NCBI GenBank assembly: GCA_964035545.1
Contig: OZ037767.1
Coordinates: 22,983,128-23,047,127 of the forward strand
Reading direction: 5' to 3'
Source of the DNA: Bugula neritina
Lineage: Eukaryota > Bryozoa > Gymnolaemata > Cheilostomatida > Bugulidae
Length of the DNA stretch: 64,000 nucleotides
Numbering within the stretch: position 1 is the first letter of the stretch; every line of letters starts with the position of its first letter. This document shows, in pieces, positions 11,041 to 22,897 of this stretch. The notes under the pieces were generated by a model. That model was not told where the DNA came from. It searched no databases and saw only the letters and a list, made by a program, of their open reading frames with translations. A program made the position numbers and the translations under genes.

Positions 11041-14000
11041 AGTTATGATCTACAAACTGTTAGAGGGTTGTTAGCTCAAAAACTTTTATTTTTTTAATTC
11101 TGTGCTCACGCTGACGATATTTTGTTGGGTTCTGAAGTCTGTTGTATCATAAAACTAATACAAGTTATTGCTGACTTTCATTGCATGCTATTCTTAGCTG
11201 CTGCAATGCGTAGCTTAATCACTGAGCTGATTTGAAAATTTAAAGAGAATATTTACTATACTGTAGTTGTATACTATACAGTAACTACTGTAGTTGTATA
11301 CTATACAGTTACTACTGTAGTTGTATACTCTACAGTTACTACTGTAGTTGTATACTATACAGTAACTACTGTAGTTGTATACTATACAGTTAATACTGTA
11401 GTTGTATATTATACAGTTAATATTGTAGTTATTCTGCCATTTATACTTACCGGTACAAGGCTGGAATTGCGTAATGATTAAAACATTTATCTGTTGAGTA
11501 TACAGTAATGGTTTATGATAAAAATGGTTCAAGTGGTGTTTACTATTTCATCGCAAAATTCTCAGAATTGTTTAAGAGATAGTCATCTGCGACAGGTTAA
11601 AATGATTAAATCTTCTTTTTGATGTTTTTGTTGAAGCCTATCACACTTTTTAAAGCCTTTTATTATATTTTATTTCAACAACACCCTGCAATAGTGCTCT
11701 AGTCACATGACAAGCTAACTACGTAAAAATTTGAAGCCAGCATGAGCGAAAATTTAAAAAATTCATAAAAATTGGATAGTTCTTTATTTTTAAAATTTAA
11801 TTCTACTGACCCAGAAGCTTTAAACAAGTTGTGCAATTTTATTCCATCTAAGATAACGTATGAATTTTTATATTTTAAATTTTAGGTAAATAAAGTTAGC
11901 TTGCTTTGTAATCAAGGCGCTAACCCTGCTATACAAGATAATGAAGGGAACACAACTCTACACACATTACTAAAACGCCGGTTTAATGAACAAATGCAGA
12001 TACTGTTAATATTGATGCAACATAACCCTAATGTTAGCTCTAGAAACAAAGATGGATTCACTGGTAATATCACCTTATTGCCTCTTAATTCTACAGTTTA
12101 GAGGCATCATATCTAATGCTATTTCATGTCATTTGCTACATATACTCACTATCAACTTTATTATAAACATCAGCATTTCAAGCTTGTTGTAATTATGTAA
12201 TTAATAATTTATATCAACTGCATGAAAGCGTTTTGCATAGAATACATCTTGCCTTTTTTTATAAACCTCTGAAAAGTTTATGAAGAAATTAGCAAAATAC
12301 ATTTTTTTGACAAATATTTGGTAGATCATATACCCTTTTATCAATGCCCCTTGCACTATGTGCGCTTAAACTAAAATATCTATCTCTTAAAAGAACAATT
12401 CTATGACATAGTTGGAATATTCTGTAGTAGTCAAAATTAAAATTTTTAATGAGCTTGCTCTCTCTATTATGGTTTAGCTAAATCACTGCTAAGAGGACAC
12501 AACTCTAAATAGTAAATTGATTACCAGGCCATTGGAAAAGGGTTAATAGTTGAAAAGTTGAGACAATTAGTTATATCATGTCTGATGGAAATTACTACAG
12601 TTCTGCTTGTGTGTAGCTTTGGAGTTGTATGAAAGTAACACGGACCACACTGATGCCGAAAAAGAGGAAATGCAGCACGTGCTGACTTACTCGCCAAACC
12701 AACGCTCCAAGTCCGTTTCTTCTGTCGCATTACCTGCTCATAACGGTAAAAATTTAATTAAACACGCACTTGTCTCTGTTATATTATGCTGTATGACACC
12801 TGTTTAACTCTACATGCCCTTTTATAGGTGGTAATCATCTTAGACGACTATCTGTAGCCAATTTAAAGAATAAATTCAAGCGTCGTATAAGCAGTATCTA
12901 CCCTAGAAGACTGAGCAATGTGCGTGCTGCTGTAGACAGTGCTCAAGATCAAGATGCTAGTAATGATGTCACTGATGATGCAAGTGGTGTGTAGTTTATT
13001 TTTTGCTAGTATATTTCAGGACTGTTTTACTCTGTCACATACGCATAAACGATAAGTACATACTTGCAGTTCGATCTTAGAAGAACACTTAGTAATAGTC
13101 TATGTTAAAATAATTAGTAATAGTTTAGTAGAGTAAGTAGTAACAGTTTAGTAGAGTAAGTAGTAACAGTTTAGTAGAGTAAGTAGTAACATTTTAGTAG
13201 GTGATAGTAACAGTTTAGTAGAGTAAGTAGTAATAGTTTAGTAGAATAAGTAGTAATAGTTTAATAGAGTAAGTAGTAATAGTTTAGTAGAGCGAGTAGT
13301 CATGTTTCTTGCACGCTGTCTACGTTGTTGTGTCGGTAATAAACAAATTATTTTCTTGAAGTTGATGAAACTGAAAAGTTTCCAGGTCTGGAGGAAAGGT
13401 TAAATCTTGCCAGAGCATTTGGTCTCAGCCAGCACAATGTGAAAGATGAAGATGACAATAGTCTGAGTGACCCGGAATCTTGTGGGTCAAGGTCAAACAG
13501 TATTGGGAGCTCCTACCGAGGTAGACATTTTTGTTTGTATTTTTATATACCTGATTAAAAACTTGTCCTACATTTGAAAGGTTTGATATATAACAATAAG
13601 AAGACACATGAAGCAACTTTAAACAGATTTCCCATATGTAGAAATTATAACATTTTCACAATTTTGACACTGCAGTTTTACTATTTCTGTCTTCGCAGGT
13701 TAGTAATTGTACTAAGTACACAGGTTTAATTAATAATGTTGTGTACATTGGCTAAAAACTTTGCTTTTTTTTCAACCGATGTATGTTTTACTTGCATGTT
13801 CAACATGATTTACCCAAATCAAGATGTTTGTGAGTTTGTAGTACTATTTCTCTCTGCCTTTTCACAATATCCCAGTCAGTATACCAATGACTTCATCATT
13901 AATATTCCAGGAGGTTTCGTAACAGAAGACGATGACTTGGGTGACAATAGCAGCGTACTCTCTTCATGCGTCGATAGTCGTAGAAATTCATTTGACAGTC

Positions 14001-17000
14001 CGACTCTGCAACGAGCTTTCAGCGTTCGGGGTGACAAAAAGCTTTCTCTTAGCTCTAATAACAGTGAAGTGAAACCAACTTCACAGCGACTCTCGGAACT
14101 GAAAGGTAGAAATTATAAAAGCAATAACAATAATTTTTGCAACGATGGGGATGTTGAAAGTGAGACTAAGCAACTTGAATCACCGGAGCACATGACGAAA
14201 GCTGAAGTTGTTGCTATGGCACGTCAGAATATGGTGATTGAGGAAGTGAGAGAAAGCGAAGTGATTCAGGTGGACATGAAACGCCAAGATAACTCATCAG
14301 AGTTTCTTGCTGAGCAGACGGTAGAAGAGAAGACGCAGACGTCGGAAAAGCAGACTCTAGAACAGCTGACACTAGAAGAGCAGACCGTAGAAGGGAGGAA
14401 GCGAACGCCAGAAAAGCAGATGTTAGAAGACCTGATGTCAGAAGAGCAGACAACAGAAGAGAAGGCGCCAGAAGAGCAAGTGCTTGGTGAAAATTTGTCA
14501 GATGATGACAACAGTATCTATTATCCTCCAAGGAATAAAGCTAGCACATCAACTCTAGTTGATACTTCAGGTGAGGCTGCTGGGAAATTATTTATTTTGT
14601 GTTATGATTGATTCTTGATTAATCTTCAACTCGCACATTTTTTTTTAATTTAGATATGTTTCCTAATTATTTGTGACAGGTTCTAAATTTGTTGTACAAA
14701 CACGACTCTGCATTCTGTTATCTGTGGACAGATAAACTTTCTACAAATTCTTTTGAAATTCTAACTAACTAGTCGATATTTTACAATATTGTTCATCTGT
14801 ACATAAATGTAACAGAATATTTTTGCTTTATATTTGAACTGTAAAGTATTTTTACTATAAGATTTAATTTAAAAAATAATGTCTCAATGCTTGTTGATGG
14901 ATTAGAAAGTTATTGATTTGTTTATATCTGATTGCAGCATATCTTGCAGCTCCAATGGCCTTTCTACAAAGACCACGATTAGACACCTTAACTGGAATGT
15001 TACCTCCTGAAAGCGAGACTACCAGCTGTACTGGAGACAGTAAAGATGAGTACTTAGGTATGCCTACTTCTATGCATTATCTCTCACTGTATAGTTACTT
15101 CTATATATTATATCTCTGATTGTATAGTTACTTCTATGTATTATATCTCTCACTGTATAGTTACTTCTATATATTATCAAATCTCTCACTGTATAGTTAC
15201 TTCTATATATTATCATTATTATTATTATATACAATCTCTCACAGAGGATGAGGACAGTCCATTCTTCCTTCTCAAACCGATGAATGAAACTGAAAGCATC
15301 AACTACCTGAGAGACTGTCTGGACGAAGGCTACCAACTGAATGAGTTCCGCAGACAACATAATAACGAGAGTCTCCTCCATGTGGCTGTCAGGAAACGTA
15401 CGTCAGTCTATTCTTTTTTTTACATTCCATGTCACATGCATGTGTGCTACACGCAGTGTTTAGTACGAAAATTGCTCAAACACAAAGTAGCAGGGCTGAC
15501 CTGTTAAGATTAGCAAACATGACTCACATTCTGCAAACTTTAGCTGTTCAAATGTAGACTTGGATCTTGAATTATGTTGTTAAGAGGCAGTTTAGCATGC
15601 AAGCTTATTATTATTTTTCAGTTACAAACTAGTTTTTTTGGGTATTTGTGCTCAAACTCAATTTTTCAGTATTTTATGTGTTGAAAACTCCTATTATTAA
15701 TCAATTCACTCTTCCTGGATTTGCACTGATTCGTTTCACCTGAAGTTTATCAATGTCTTCCGTCATGTTTGTTTTGCTAGATCTATAAGCCTATATTATA
15801 CTATACACTTTATTATACTTACAGTTCATGCTGTATTATGCTAGACCTATACGTCTATATTATACTATATACTATATCATACTCACAGTTTATGTTATAT
15901 TTTGCACAGGATATTTACAATTGGCGGAATACCTGATTGATCATGGTCTAGACATCAATGCTGCCAACAAGCGTGGTTTTACAAGTTTACATATCGCTGC
16001 CAGAGATGGAGCGCTGCGCTGGGTTCAAATGTGAGTCTCTCAACTAATGTAGGTGTCATGTACTAGCCAATGTAACTCTCGTAGTAACACACAACACCCT
16101 GCAGACTGTTACTGTCCTGTGTGTAGCTCAGATATATAATATATACTGATTACTGAGGTAGTTTTTAGTGACATCAGCTTTTAAGTATGATTGTAGTTTA
16201 ATTTAAATTATAGCTGTGGTTATTCTTGCATTTCTCTTGGGCCTGATATGTTGTTGTGTAACAGAGATGTGCTACTTTTTCTATATTGCTATTAAACTCA
16301 ATCCATGAGGGTTTATGGTAACCATTACTATAAGAGGTATTGATGAAAGGGTTTTAAGCTAAGAACTTATTTTCTATTGTGGCACATGAGCAATTATGAC
16401 TGGATGCTCTTCCTAACATTACCAATGGTTTTACTGGGATTTGAACCACTGACCTTGTGTTGCTAAGCAGTGCTCTAACCCCTAGACCACAACTCCTTCC
16501 TTTACTGTTTTTATGTTATTATATTATATACAGACAGGAGCCTTTGATAGTACTATCTTAGATTAGAAAAAATGTTTTATAACCCCTAGACTATGGCTGC
16601 TCTTATATATTGTCTGTATATTACACCATGTACAGGCAGGAACCTTTGGCTGTACTATGTTAGAGTTGAAAAAATAATGTTATCTCCTACAATATATTTT
16701 GAGTTGCTCTCTCCTACCAATATACTTTACTAATATCTCATATGACTAAGGCGCTTTTATACGACATATATAAATATGTGTATGCCATATACAACCTCAA
16801 TGAAATTGCTTTTGCCTTATATACACATATCTAGATATGTGTAAATGTTACATACGATATATATATAAATATATGTATACATTGTTAGCCAATAAATTTT
16901 CCCCGTTCTGCTACAGGCTGATATCAAACGGCGCTAGTGTAGAGAGAATGACCTTAGATGGGCAATCCGTTCTTGACATTGCTGTGACAAACGACAAAAT

Positions 17001-18868
17001 CCAAATCATAGAATTCCTACTCAGTAAAGATACCTTGTCAGCACTTACCATAGAGTCAGCACTCAATGTTCTTGTTAAGTGAGTTAATCAACAGACAAAT
17101 TTAACAGCTTTCATTAAACTTTGTTCCTCAAAACTTATTGAGAGTTATCTTTCCATTTAGGAACAAGATATGTGCAGCTACTTGTAAGAAAAGTGTTTGT
17201 ATTCTGATGTAGCACATTGCCGCTAAAATGAAATCTTATAATATGTTATTATATATATTCTGTAAATAATCACAAACGGTTAATAGAATTTTTTTTATCC
17301 AATTTCCAAGAATTTGCAAGATTATGTTGAATGCTCACAGTTGTCTTAAAAGTCGTTCACATTACGTATGTTAATTCTATGCCGACCCATAAATTTGATG
17401 TAATTTTAAACCTAGCTTGCTTTTGTAATTAGTGTACTTTAGTGGCAAGAAGACAACTCCTAGTTTATAGATTAATTCACTTTTTGGTGACAGAAGCAGA
17501 CAATTTCAGGTTCTATTTTGCTATGTGCTGCGTTTCTATTTGACATACAATTTTGTGTAATGAGTCAGACTCACTATCTTACTAAAAGCCACTTATGAAC
17601 ATGAGTTAGATAGAAAGTTAGACAGAAAAACTTGCATTTGCTGTATTTTGTAATATTGCAGTAAATTGACTGACAAACTTTATTGGTCAGCTGATTAGAA
17701 AATTGTGTGTGAATGTGCTACATTTTTTCTGTTGTGTTTCAAGAATTCACTTCACCTTTAGCCTGCTTGTTTCCTTTGTTTTTGCAAATATTTTAATTTA
17801 TATGACTAATTGAGTTGCGTGAGTTCTTTACTGCTGGTATGTTTCTGCAGCAAGAGAAGGTCTAACGTCATCACCCGATTATTCTCCAAGCATATTGATG
17901 CTCGTGTTCAGAGCACTGACTTAGAAATACATCTCGTCACCCCTCTGGCAGCACAGAGACAGCATTGGAAGGTTTTAAACTTCATTATATCTGAGGTGAG
18001 CTGAAATAAAATGATTTCACATTGACATTGTGTAGTGTTGAGTTGGCCCAGTGGCCCCTGTGGTGTAATTGGTTAGCGCGTCTGCTTGCAAGCCGGAGGT
18101 CTCCGGTTCAAATCTCAGTGGAATCAAAATTATTTTACGCATTGGATTATAAAAGTATATTGCGAGGCTCTAGTTTTTTTTTTGTGAAAGATAACTTGTG
18201 TGAGTTTATAATCCCCATCCCCGTGAGAACCCCTAATGAAAAAGTTTTTAAGCTAAGGGCTTGTTTTCTATGTTGACAAAGGAGCAGCTATAAACTGAAT
18301 GGTTTTCCTAACATCACCTATGATTTTTACTGGGATTCGAACCACTAACCTTGTGTTTACTAAGCCAGTGATTTAACCTCTAGACTATGGCTGCTTCACT
18401 GTTTATAAGAAAATATCATTATTAATAAAATATTTATAGTAAAATTTGTGCCAGAAAAAGCATTACAGTGTTTCCCAGATTTAAAGAGTTGAATTTATTA
18501 TTAGATAAATAACAACTGGGTACTTTTTTAATGCTAAATAAGTATAAATGAGCATTGCGCCAAGATACTAGTAGATTGTCGAGCGCTGTTAGTCATAACC
18601 ATTTGATTTTTAGAGAAAAAGACATCATTGCCTGCTTTCACTGAACAAGAGAGATGAGGCAGGGTTTGCTGCGGTCCATTACTGTGCAATGAACAACTGT
18701 CTAATTCCCCTGAAGAGACTGCACAAGGCAGGCGCTAGTATAACAAGGCAGACTAAAGTCTCAAACAACTGGGAAGAGGATGTTCAACGTATGGACGTCA
18801 GGAGGATCGCTCTCAAGAACGGGTTCCAGGACATTGCACAGTATGCTAAAGAGGAAATGAAAAAATAG
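7349..18868 (+). CDS. Unrecognised two-block ankyrin-repeat protein
   Basis: Fifteen exons join in frame: 7349-7471, 8482-8575, 10057-10217, 10643-10789, 11886-12063, 12617-12745, 12828-12986, 13362-13520, 13911-14570, 14938-15057, 15245-15397, 15910-16030, 16917-17078, 17851-17995, 18614-18868 (TAG), giving 921 residues. An N-terminal ankyrin block lies at about 60-235 (MSALHLAVNVQDKKILKYLL, ESALHYAVKSRSLEICEVLL, GRTALHTAI). A linker at about 280-650 is rich in Ser, Glu and Asp, with a basic patch (NKFKRRISSIYPRR) and an acidic Glu/Gln repeat near 480-590. A second ankyrin block at about 655-890 includes ESLLHVAVRK, FTSLHIAARDGALRWVQMLI and QSVLDIAV. There is no signal peptide, membrane segment, death domain or other partner domain. 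The start is the first ATG before the conserved-looking exon; no upstream in-frame exon was seen. It is probably an intracellular scaffold. I do not recognise an orthologue. Confidence 0.85.
8349..8393. repeat. (TA)n microsatellite
   Basis: About 45 bp of pure TA dinucleotide lies in intron 1 of the ankyrin gene, near the acceptor of exon 2. Confidence 0.97.
8690..8850. repeat. 21-bp degenerate tandem repeat in ankyrin-gene intron 2
   Basis: About six copies of GTATCATAATATATTACACAG with increasing divergence toward the right. No coding capacity. Confidence 0.85.
9759..9973 (-). mobile_element. tRNA-derived SINE, copy B, with target-site duplication
   Basis: This is the reverse complement of the family seen at 6150: the tail is at the left (TTTATAATCACCATC), the central block reads GGATGCTCTTCCTAACATCA, and the tRNA head is at the right (CCCCCTAGACCACGGCTGCC). 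Flanking 17-mers TTTCTCACACGTGTATA (9742-9758) and TTTCTCACAAGTATATA (9974-9990) form the target duplication. It sits in intron 2 of the ankyrin gene. Confidence 0.88.
10330..10620. repeat. About 33-bp minisatellite in ankyrin-gene intron 3
   Basis: Eight or nine copies of a unit built from AGTATATACACTGTAATGTA and TATTACCAAAG fill intron 3 and stop about 20 bases before the acceptor at 10642. Open frames on both strands here are repeat artefacts. Confidence 0.92.
10947..11037. repeat. (TA)n microsatellite
   Basis: About 90 bp of almost uninterrupted TA dinucleotide lies in intron 4 of the ankyrin gene. Confidence 0.97.
11255..11430. repeat. 27-bp palindromic minisatellite in ankyrin-gene intron 4
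   Basis: About six copies of a 27-bp unit of form ACTGTAGTTGTATACTATACAGT plus a short ACTACT linker (unit ends abbreviated). Each unit is close to self-complementary: ACTGTA faces TACAGT around a central GTATAC. Each copy could form a hairpin. Confidence 0.9.
13112..13300. repeat. 23-bp minisatellite in ankyrin-gene intron 7
   Basis: About eight copies of AGTTTAGTAGAGTAAGTAGTAAC with substitutions and one shortened unit. The array lies between the donor at 12987 and the acceptor at 13361. Confidence 0.9.
15058..15244 (+). repeat. 34-bp tandem repeat that constitutes ankyrin-gene intron 10
   Basis: The intron is five consecutive units, each beginning GTATRNNTACTTCTATRYATT and ending TCTCTCACT or similar. 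The donor GTATGC is the start of unit 1. The acceptor (AATCTCTCACAG) is the end of unit 5, where the final CACT is replaced by CACAG. The last unit is extended by a short ATT run. Confidence 0.85.
16311..16498 (-). mobile_element. tRNA-derived SINE, copy C
   Basis: A reverse-oriented family member with the central block GGATGCTCTTCCTAACATTA, B box as GGATTTGAACCAC on the plus strand and the tRNA head at the right (CCCCTAGACCACAACTCC). It is more diverged than copies A, B and F, and no clear duplication was seen. A head-only relic (AACCCCTAGACTATGGCTGC) lies at about 16583-16602. It is in ankyrin-gene intron 12. Confidence 0.8.
18045..18125 (+). pseudogene. tRNA-like sequence, probably a SINE head or tRNA pseudogene
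   Basis: The A box TGGTGTAATTGGTTAGCGC and B box GGTTCAAATC are intact and correctly spaced, and the anticodon loop can be read as TTGCAAG (GCA). The T stem has two mismatches, the anticodon stem has a C-C closing mismatch, and the acceptor arms do not pair. A functional tRNA is therefore unlikely. A T-run follows and SINE copy D starts about 70 bases downstream. Confidence 0.45.
18196..18397 (-). mobile_element. tRNA-derived SINE, copy D
   Basis: A reverse-oriented member of the same family: tail GAGTTTATAATCCCCATCCC at the left, a diverged central block (GGTTTTCCTAACATCACC), and a head at the right (CCTCTAGACTATGGCTGC). No target duplication was recognised. It lies in ankyrin-gene intron 14. 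Confidence 0.78.
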
Positions 18869-18921
18869 AGCAGATGGAGTTGTATTTTTTGCTCAACTCT
18901 TGTGAGGAAGTTTATTTAATA

Positions 18922-18976
18922 CTAGTTAGACGTCTCTCTCTCGCTCCCCCTCCCCCTCTCTCTCTTTCTCTCTCTC
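18922..18976. repeat. CT-rich microsatellite
   Basis: A pyrimidine tract of TCTC and CCCC units about 55 bp after the ankyrin-gene stop, likely inside its 3' untranslated region. Confidence 0.9.
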
Positions 18977-21900
18977 ATATTGCAGTAATAGCTACAAGGG
19001 AGGGGTAGTAATGGAGAAATTAAGAAAAGGCGGCTGCTCTTGAAAAAAATGTAGCAAAAACATTATGTTCTTGTGAGAGTTTTTAAACATGTCTAAAACT
19101 AAGGTTTATAAAATCGGTAAAAACTTAGGCTATTAAACTTTCTCAGTCATTGCACCTAAAGAAATCTTATCCGGTATTGACAGTTTCAAATTTAGCCATA
19201 ATAACGTAATGCTTATACACTGTGCCATGCAGTGTCTAACTATATTTTCATTACATATATATGTATGTTTTTCCAAGTTAGTAAAAACTTTTAAAAGTTT
19301 TTGAGTTGTTTCCTTTCATATCTACTTGGCTTCAAATTTTGTGAGATACATGTAATGTGTCAAAAGTAACTTTTTGGGTTGTTATTTTTTCAAGTTGTGT
19401 GTGTTTTTTCAATAATACTTGATATTTAAAATTTATCTTTATGTTAGCTGTTTCATTATCAGTATGAAATTTGTTTGCTGATGCAATCTTCAAACTTTAT
19501 CCAGTGTTTTTATGTTTTATTTGCAAAACATTTAATTTAAATACTGGAGGTTAAATTTTACTTTTAATAGTAGTTGAAAAATTGCCGTTAAACATTGAAA
19601 ACTCTATAAAGTATCACAATAAAATGGGTGACCGGTGAAGCAAGCTAACTAATGACTCTTCTGTTTATAGTGATGCGGGCAGAACAAGATCTATCTGGTT
19701 GTATTCACTGGGCATTTGTTAGAACGTGTCCAGAGGGCCGAATCTGTCTACAGTTGGTCGGGCTTTTTGAGAGCAGAGCAATTAGACATGAATAAGAACA
19801 ACACATCATATATATGGTTGTGGTAGATTCAAAGTGTAATATCCTTCTCTCTAGCCCTAATTGCAACAATTATTTTAATTCTCACACATTGCTTTGCAAA
19901 TTAGACACATGATTTACACCCCAGTGGATAATATGTACAATTTTAAATACATCTGTTTGCTGGTGTTAATTTCTTTTTACCCCTTAATGTGTTCACACCA
20001 AAACAACCACTAACTAGCCAAATATTTTACACTCAATGGAAAGGGTTTAATTAGTAAACAGGTATAACTATATATCAATAATAATTATGATTGTAAAAGA
20101 ATACCACATATTTAAAACAATTGTCTAGTTAATTTGAAGGATATTCCAAGTGGTAAATCAGATAATGACACACAGTAGCATTGCCTGCATTATTCAGGGC
20201 ATGAAATGAGTTTCAAATATAATATCTCTGTTATAGACAGTAAATTATCAGTGTTGGTTTTCTTATATTTTAAATGCAAGCCTGCCTCAATGTAACACTT
20301 CTATGCATGATTAGACAATTTGTGGGTCACTAATTCTGCTTCACAAAATATTTCGTGTACTATAAAAATATATTTTGCTATTTGGGGTGAAAATCTTTTA
20401 AAAAATAGATATCTTCAAACTTACATAAATCCTTCTAACGATAAATTTGCTCTCTTGTAGCATATAATTTAGTGTTTTGATGTGCATATCCTTATGTGAA
20501 GTAGACTAAGTAACTCTCAGGTTTTTCTACTAGTATAGAAATGTTGAGTGAAGAAAGACCTTCAAGTATTACCACCTCAAACTTTGCTTGTAGCAATAAC
20601 TTAAGTTCCACAAACTGAGCACATAGCAACAAAACGTACACGCAATGCTCAAATGCGACCTTATTTCATGTGGCAATAAATTTTTTTGTAAAGAAAGTAT
20701 TCAATTATAACTTATCCTTCCTTTTTAATCTTTTTATTCAAACTAAATTTGACTGTTATTATCTAAGAGCCAAAGCTATTAAAAACTTGATCAGTTGGTT
20801 TAAATGTCAACAATAGCTGGAAGAGCAAGCAAAGCTATCTATGTTCCAGTGCCACCAGATTAGCGCTGTTAGTTCATTACTCTGAGAACATTACGAAACA
20901 AAATAGCAGTTAGAAGGTTAGAATACTATTGCAGCAGACACTGCACATTTGCAGCTCTGACAAATATGAAAGTGGCGAAACAAAAGCCAGCCACAAGTGT
21001 CTTCTCTTACAAGGTAATGAGACTTTTACACTGAGCTGTAGAGAATATACAATTAAACTCTAGTAGATAATTGCTCAGTTTGCCAATTAATCATTTTATC
21101 AACAAGCTTTGATTTACACGGATAATTGATCAACTTGATGCATGCTTTTGAGCATGTAGTTAGAGTAATTAACACCATCAATGTGTGCATAAAACATACA
21201 ATATACACATGGACAACATACTCAGCAACTTGCACTGTTTCAAGAGCTTCTCAGAAACAGCGTAGAACATGTCTAATTACCTCACTTGTCAACTGCTTAG
21301 CCTTAGAGAGTTTAATACATAGATTGTGTTTTAAGATTAATCATTTTTTATATAGAGTGGTTGGTGCTAGCTGAGATTCCAAAGGCTATGATTGTTTTCA
21401 GTAGAGAGTTAGATGGTCTGCTCACTTCAACCCCTTCTTCAAATAAATAAACAGAAGTTTGGCGACTACATCTCATTATCAACTGACTGGAAACACAGCC
21501 AGGGGTGACATGTGTGCACCTAAACCTGATATCGGCAGCATGTAGACTTTGCTGCCACCAGCAAGCTATGTCATTCTGAGTTCTGATGATCATACTTGCT
21601 ATAATAAGTGATCAATAGTATATATTATTGGTACTGTAAAGGGCAAAAGATCTAATAGAAGTCCAGGTTTTGCAGGAAAACTTTAGCTTCCAACATGGTG
21701 CTGTTTCCTTTTTATATAAGCAGTTATAGAATAAATAACAATGTCATATTGCTATAATTGCGACTAATGATAACAGGTTAGTTATTTTGTAAAAAGAAAA
21801 ATTATTAAAATTGAATCCAAACAACCAGTCTATTTTTTGAAATGACAGAAATTTGTGTATCAGCCTTCCTGATGGCAGTTGAAGAAGCTCTTGAGCCATC

Positions 21901-22004
21901 CTCTTTTAGTCCCAGCTTTTTTCATGCATGCTGATATTGCGTTGTATATCTACATAACCCTTTTATTATTGTGATTATACCACACGCACCACCCACCACA
22001 CATC

Positions 22005-22033
22005 CACACGCACTACACACACACACACACACA

Positions 22034-22097
<64 letters not shown>

Positions 22098-22116
22098 TGC
22101 ACGCACACACACACGT
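22005..22116. repeat. (CA)n / (CGCA)n compound microsatellite
   Basis: A short ACAC run changes into about 18 CGCA tetranucleotides and back into ACAC. The minus-strand open frame covering it (Cys, Val, Arg, Ala repeats) is an artefact. Confidence 0.96.
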
Positions 22117-22886
22117 AAGAAAATAAAATTTATATATTAATGTTGCCTGCATGAAAAATGCGAGTTAAGCAATTAACACCAAATCTTTGATACATCTTTT
22201 TGCAGAGCAATTTTTTTGGTCATTAGACCAGGTTTTACAATTTTTCAATTGCAAAACTTTTGATATTGTAATAATAATTTTAGCAGTAGCTAACAGTAAT
22301 TTGATACTGGGAAATTTCAAATAATTCAAACATATAGGCCGTATTTTACCGTATTTTTTTCACTTGCCAATTCTATAAATAGCTATATTAATCATCGTTT
22401 GTTTCATTATAAAATACACGTTTAGAATTTATAAAATTGTAATACTATGTTATTGAGATTTAAAAAAATTATAATATGGTTATTGTAAGACTGCTAAAGC
22501 TAGTCAAACATGTGAATACCTTGTGTTCTTGACTTCAGGTATGCTTCAGCACAGCCCTGTGGTGTCTTCAGATACTGAATATTGTATTTATAAATGAACT
22601 ATAAATGGTTGTGCTTTTAAAATAAAAGAATATTTTTAATTACAAATTTGTAGTTTATTGTGACTATGTTAGCATAGTTTGTTAATAAAACATTATATAC
22701 ATGTCCTAATAACAATATACACTCCATTGCATAGAGCTATGAAATAAATATAAATGCATATAATAGCAAAGAATATTACAATATTGGGGAAACTTAAATG
22801 CCATTCGGCTTACAGGTAAAATATTTACATTCAGTGAAAAAATATAAATAGAGACAATAAAAAAGTGAATGATAAATAGGTTAGTT

Positions 22887-22892
22887 TTTATT
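22887..22892 (-). terminator. AATAAA after the bHLH stop codon
   Basis: AATAAA on the minus strand lies only about six bases after the TAA. That is unusually close, and a signal further downstream may be used instead. Confidence 0.3.
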
Positions 22893-22897
22893 AAAAT

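Larger units (their letters stand above)
18869..22897. other. Non-coding interval between ankyrin gene and bHLH gene
   Basis: The two genes converge here, so both 3' untranslated regions are expected. Visible content is a CT-rich microsatellite (18922-18976), a possible distant AATAAA for the ankyrin gene at 19618-19623, and a CA/CGCA microsatellite (about 22005-22116). Open frames are short and show no conserved motif; I see no gene. Confidence 0.6.

Noticed and set aside
14214-14531. Minus-strand Ser/Leu-rich open frames
   Set aside because: They are antisense to the acidic repeat of ankyrin-gene exon 9.
18045-18125. Functional tRNA gene
   Set aside because: Acceptor and T stems do not pair; only the internal promoter boxes are preserved.
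21922-22152. Minus-strand open frame with CVRACVRACVRA
   Set aside because: It is a translation of the CGCA microsatellite.
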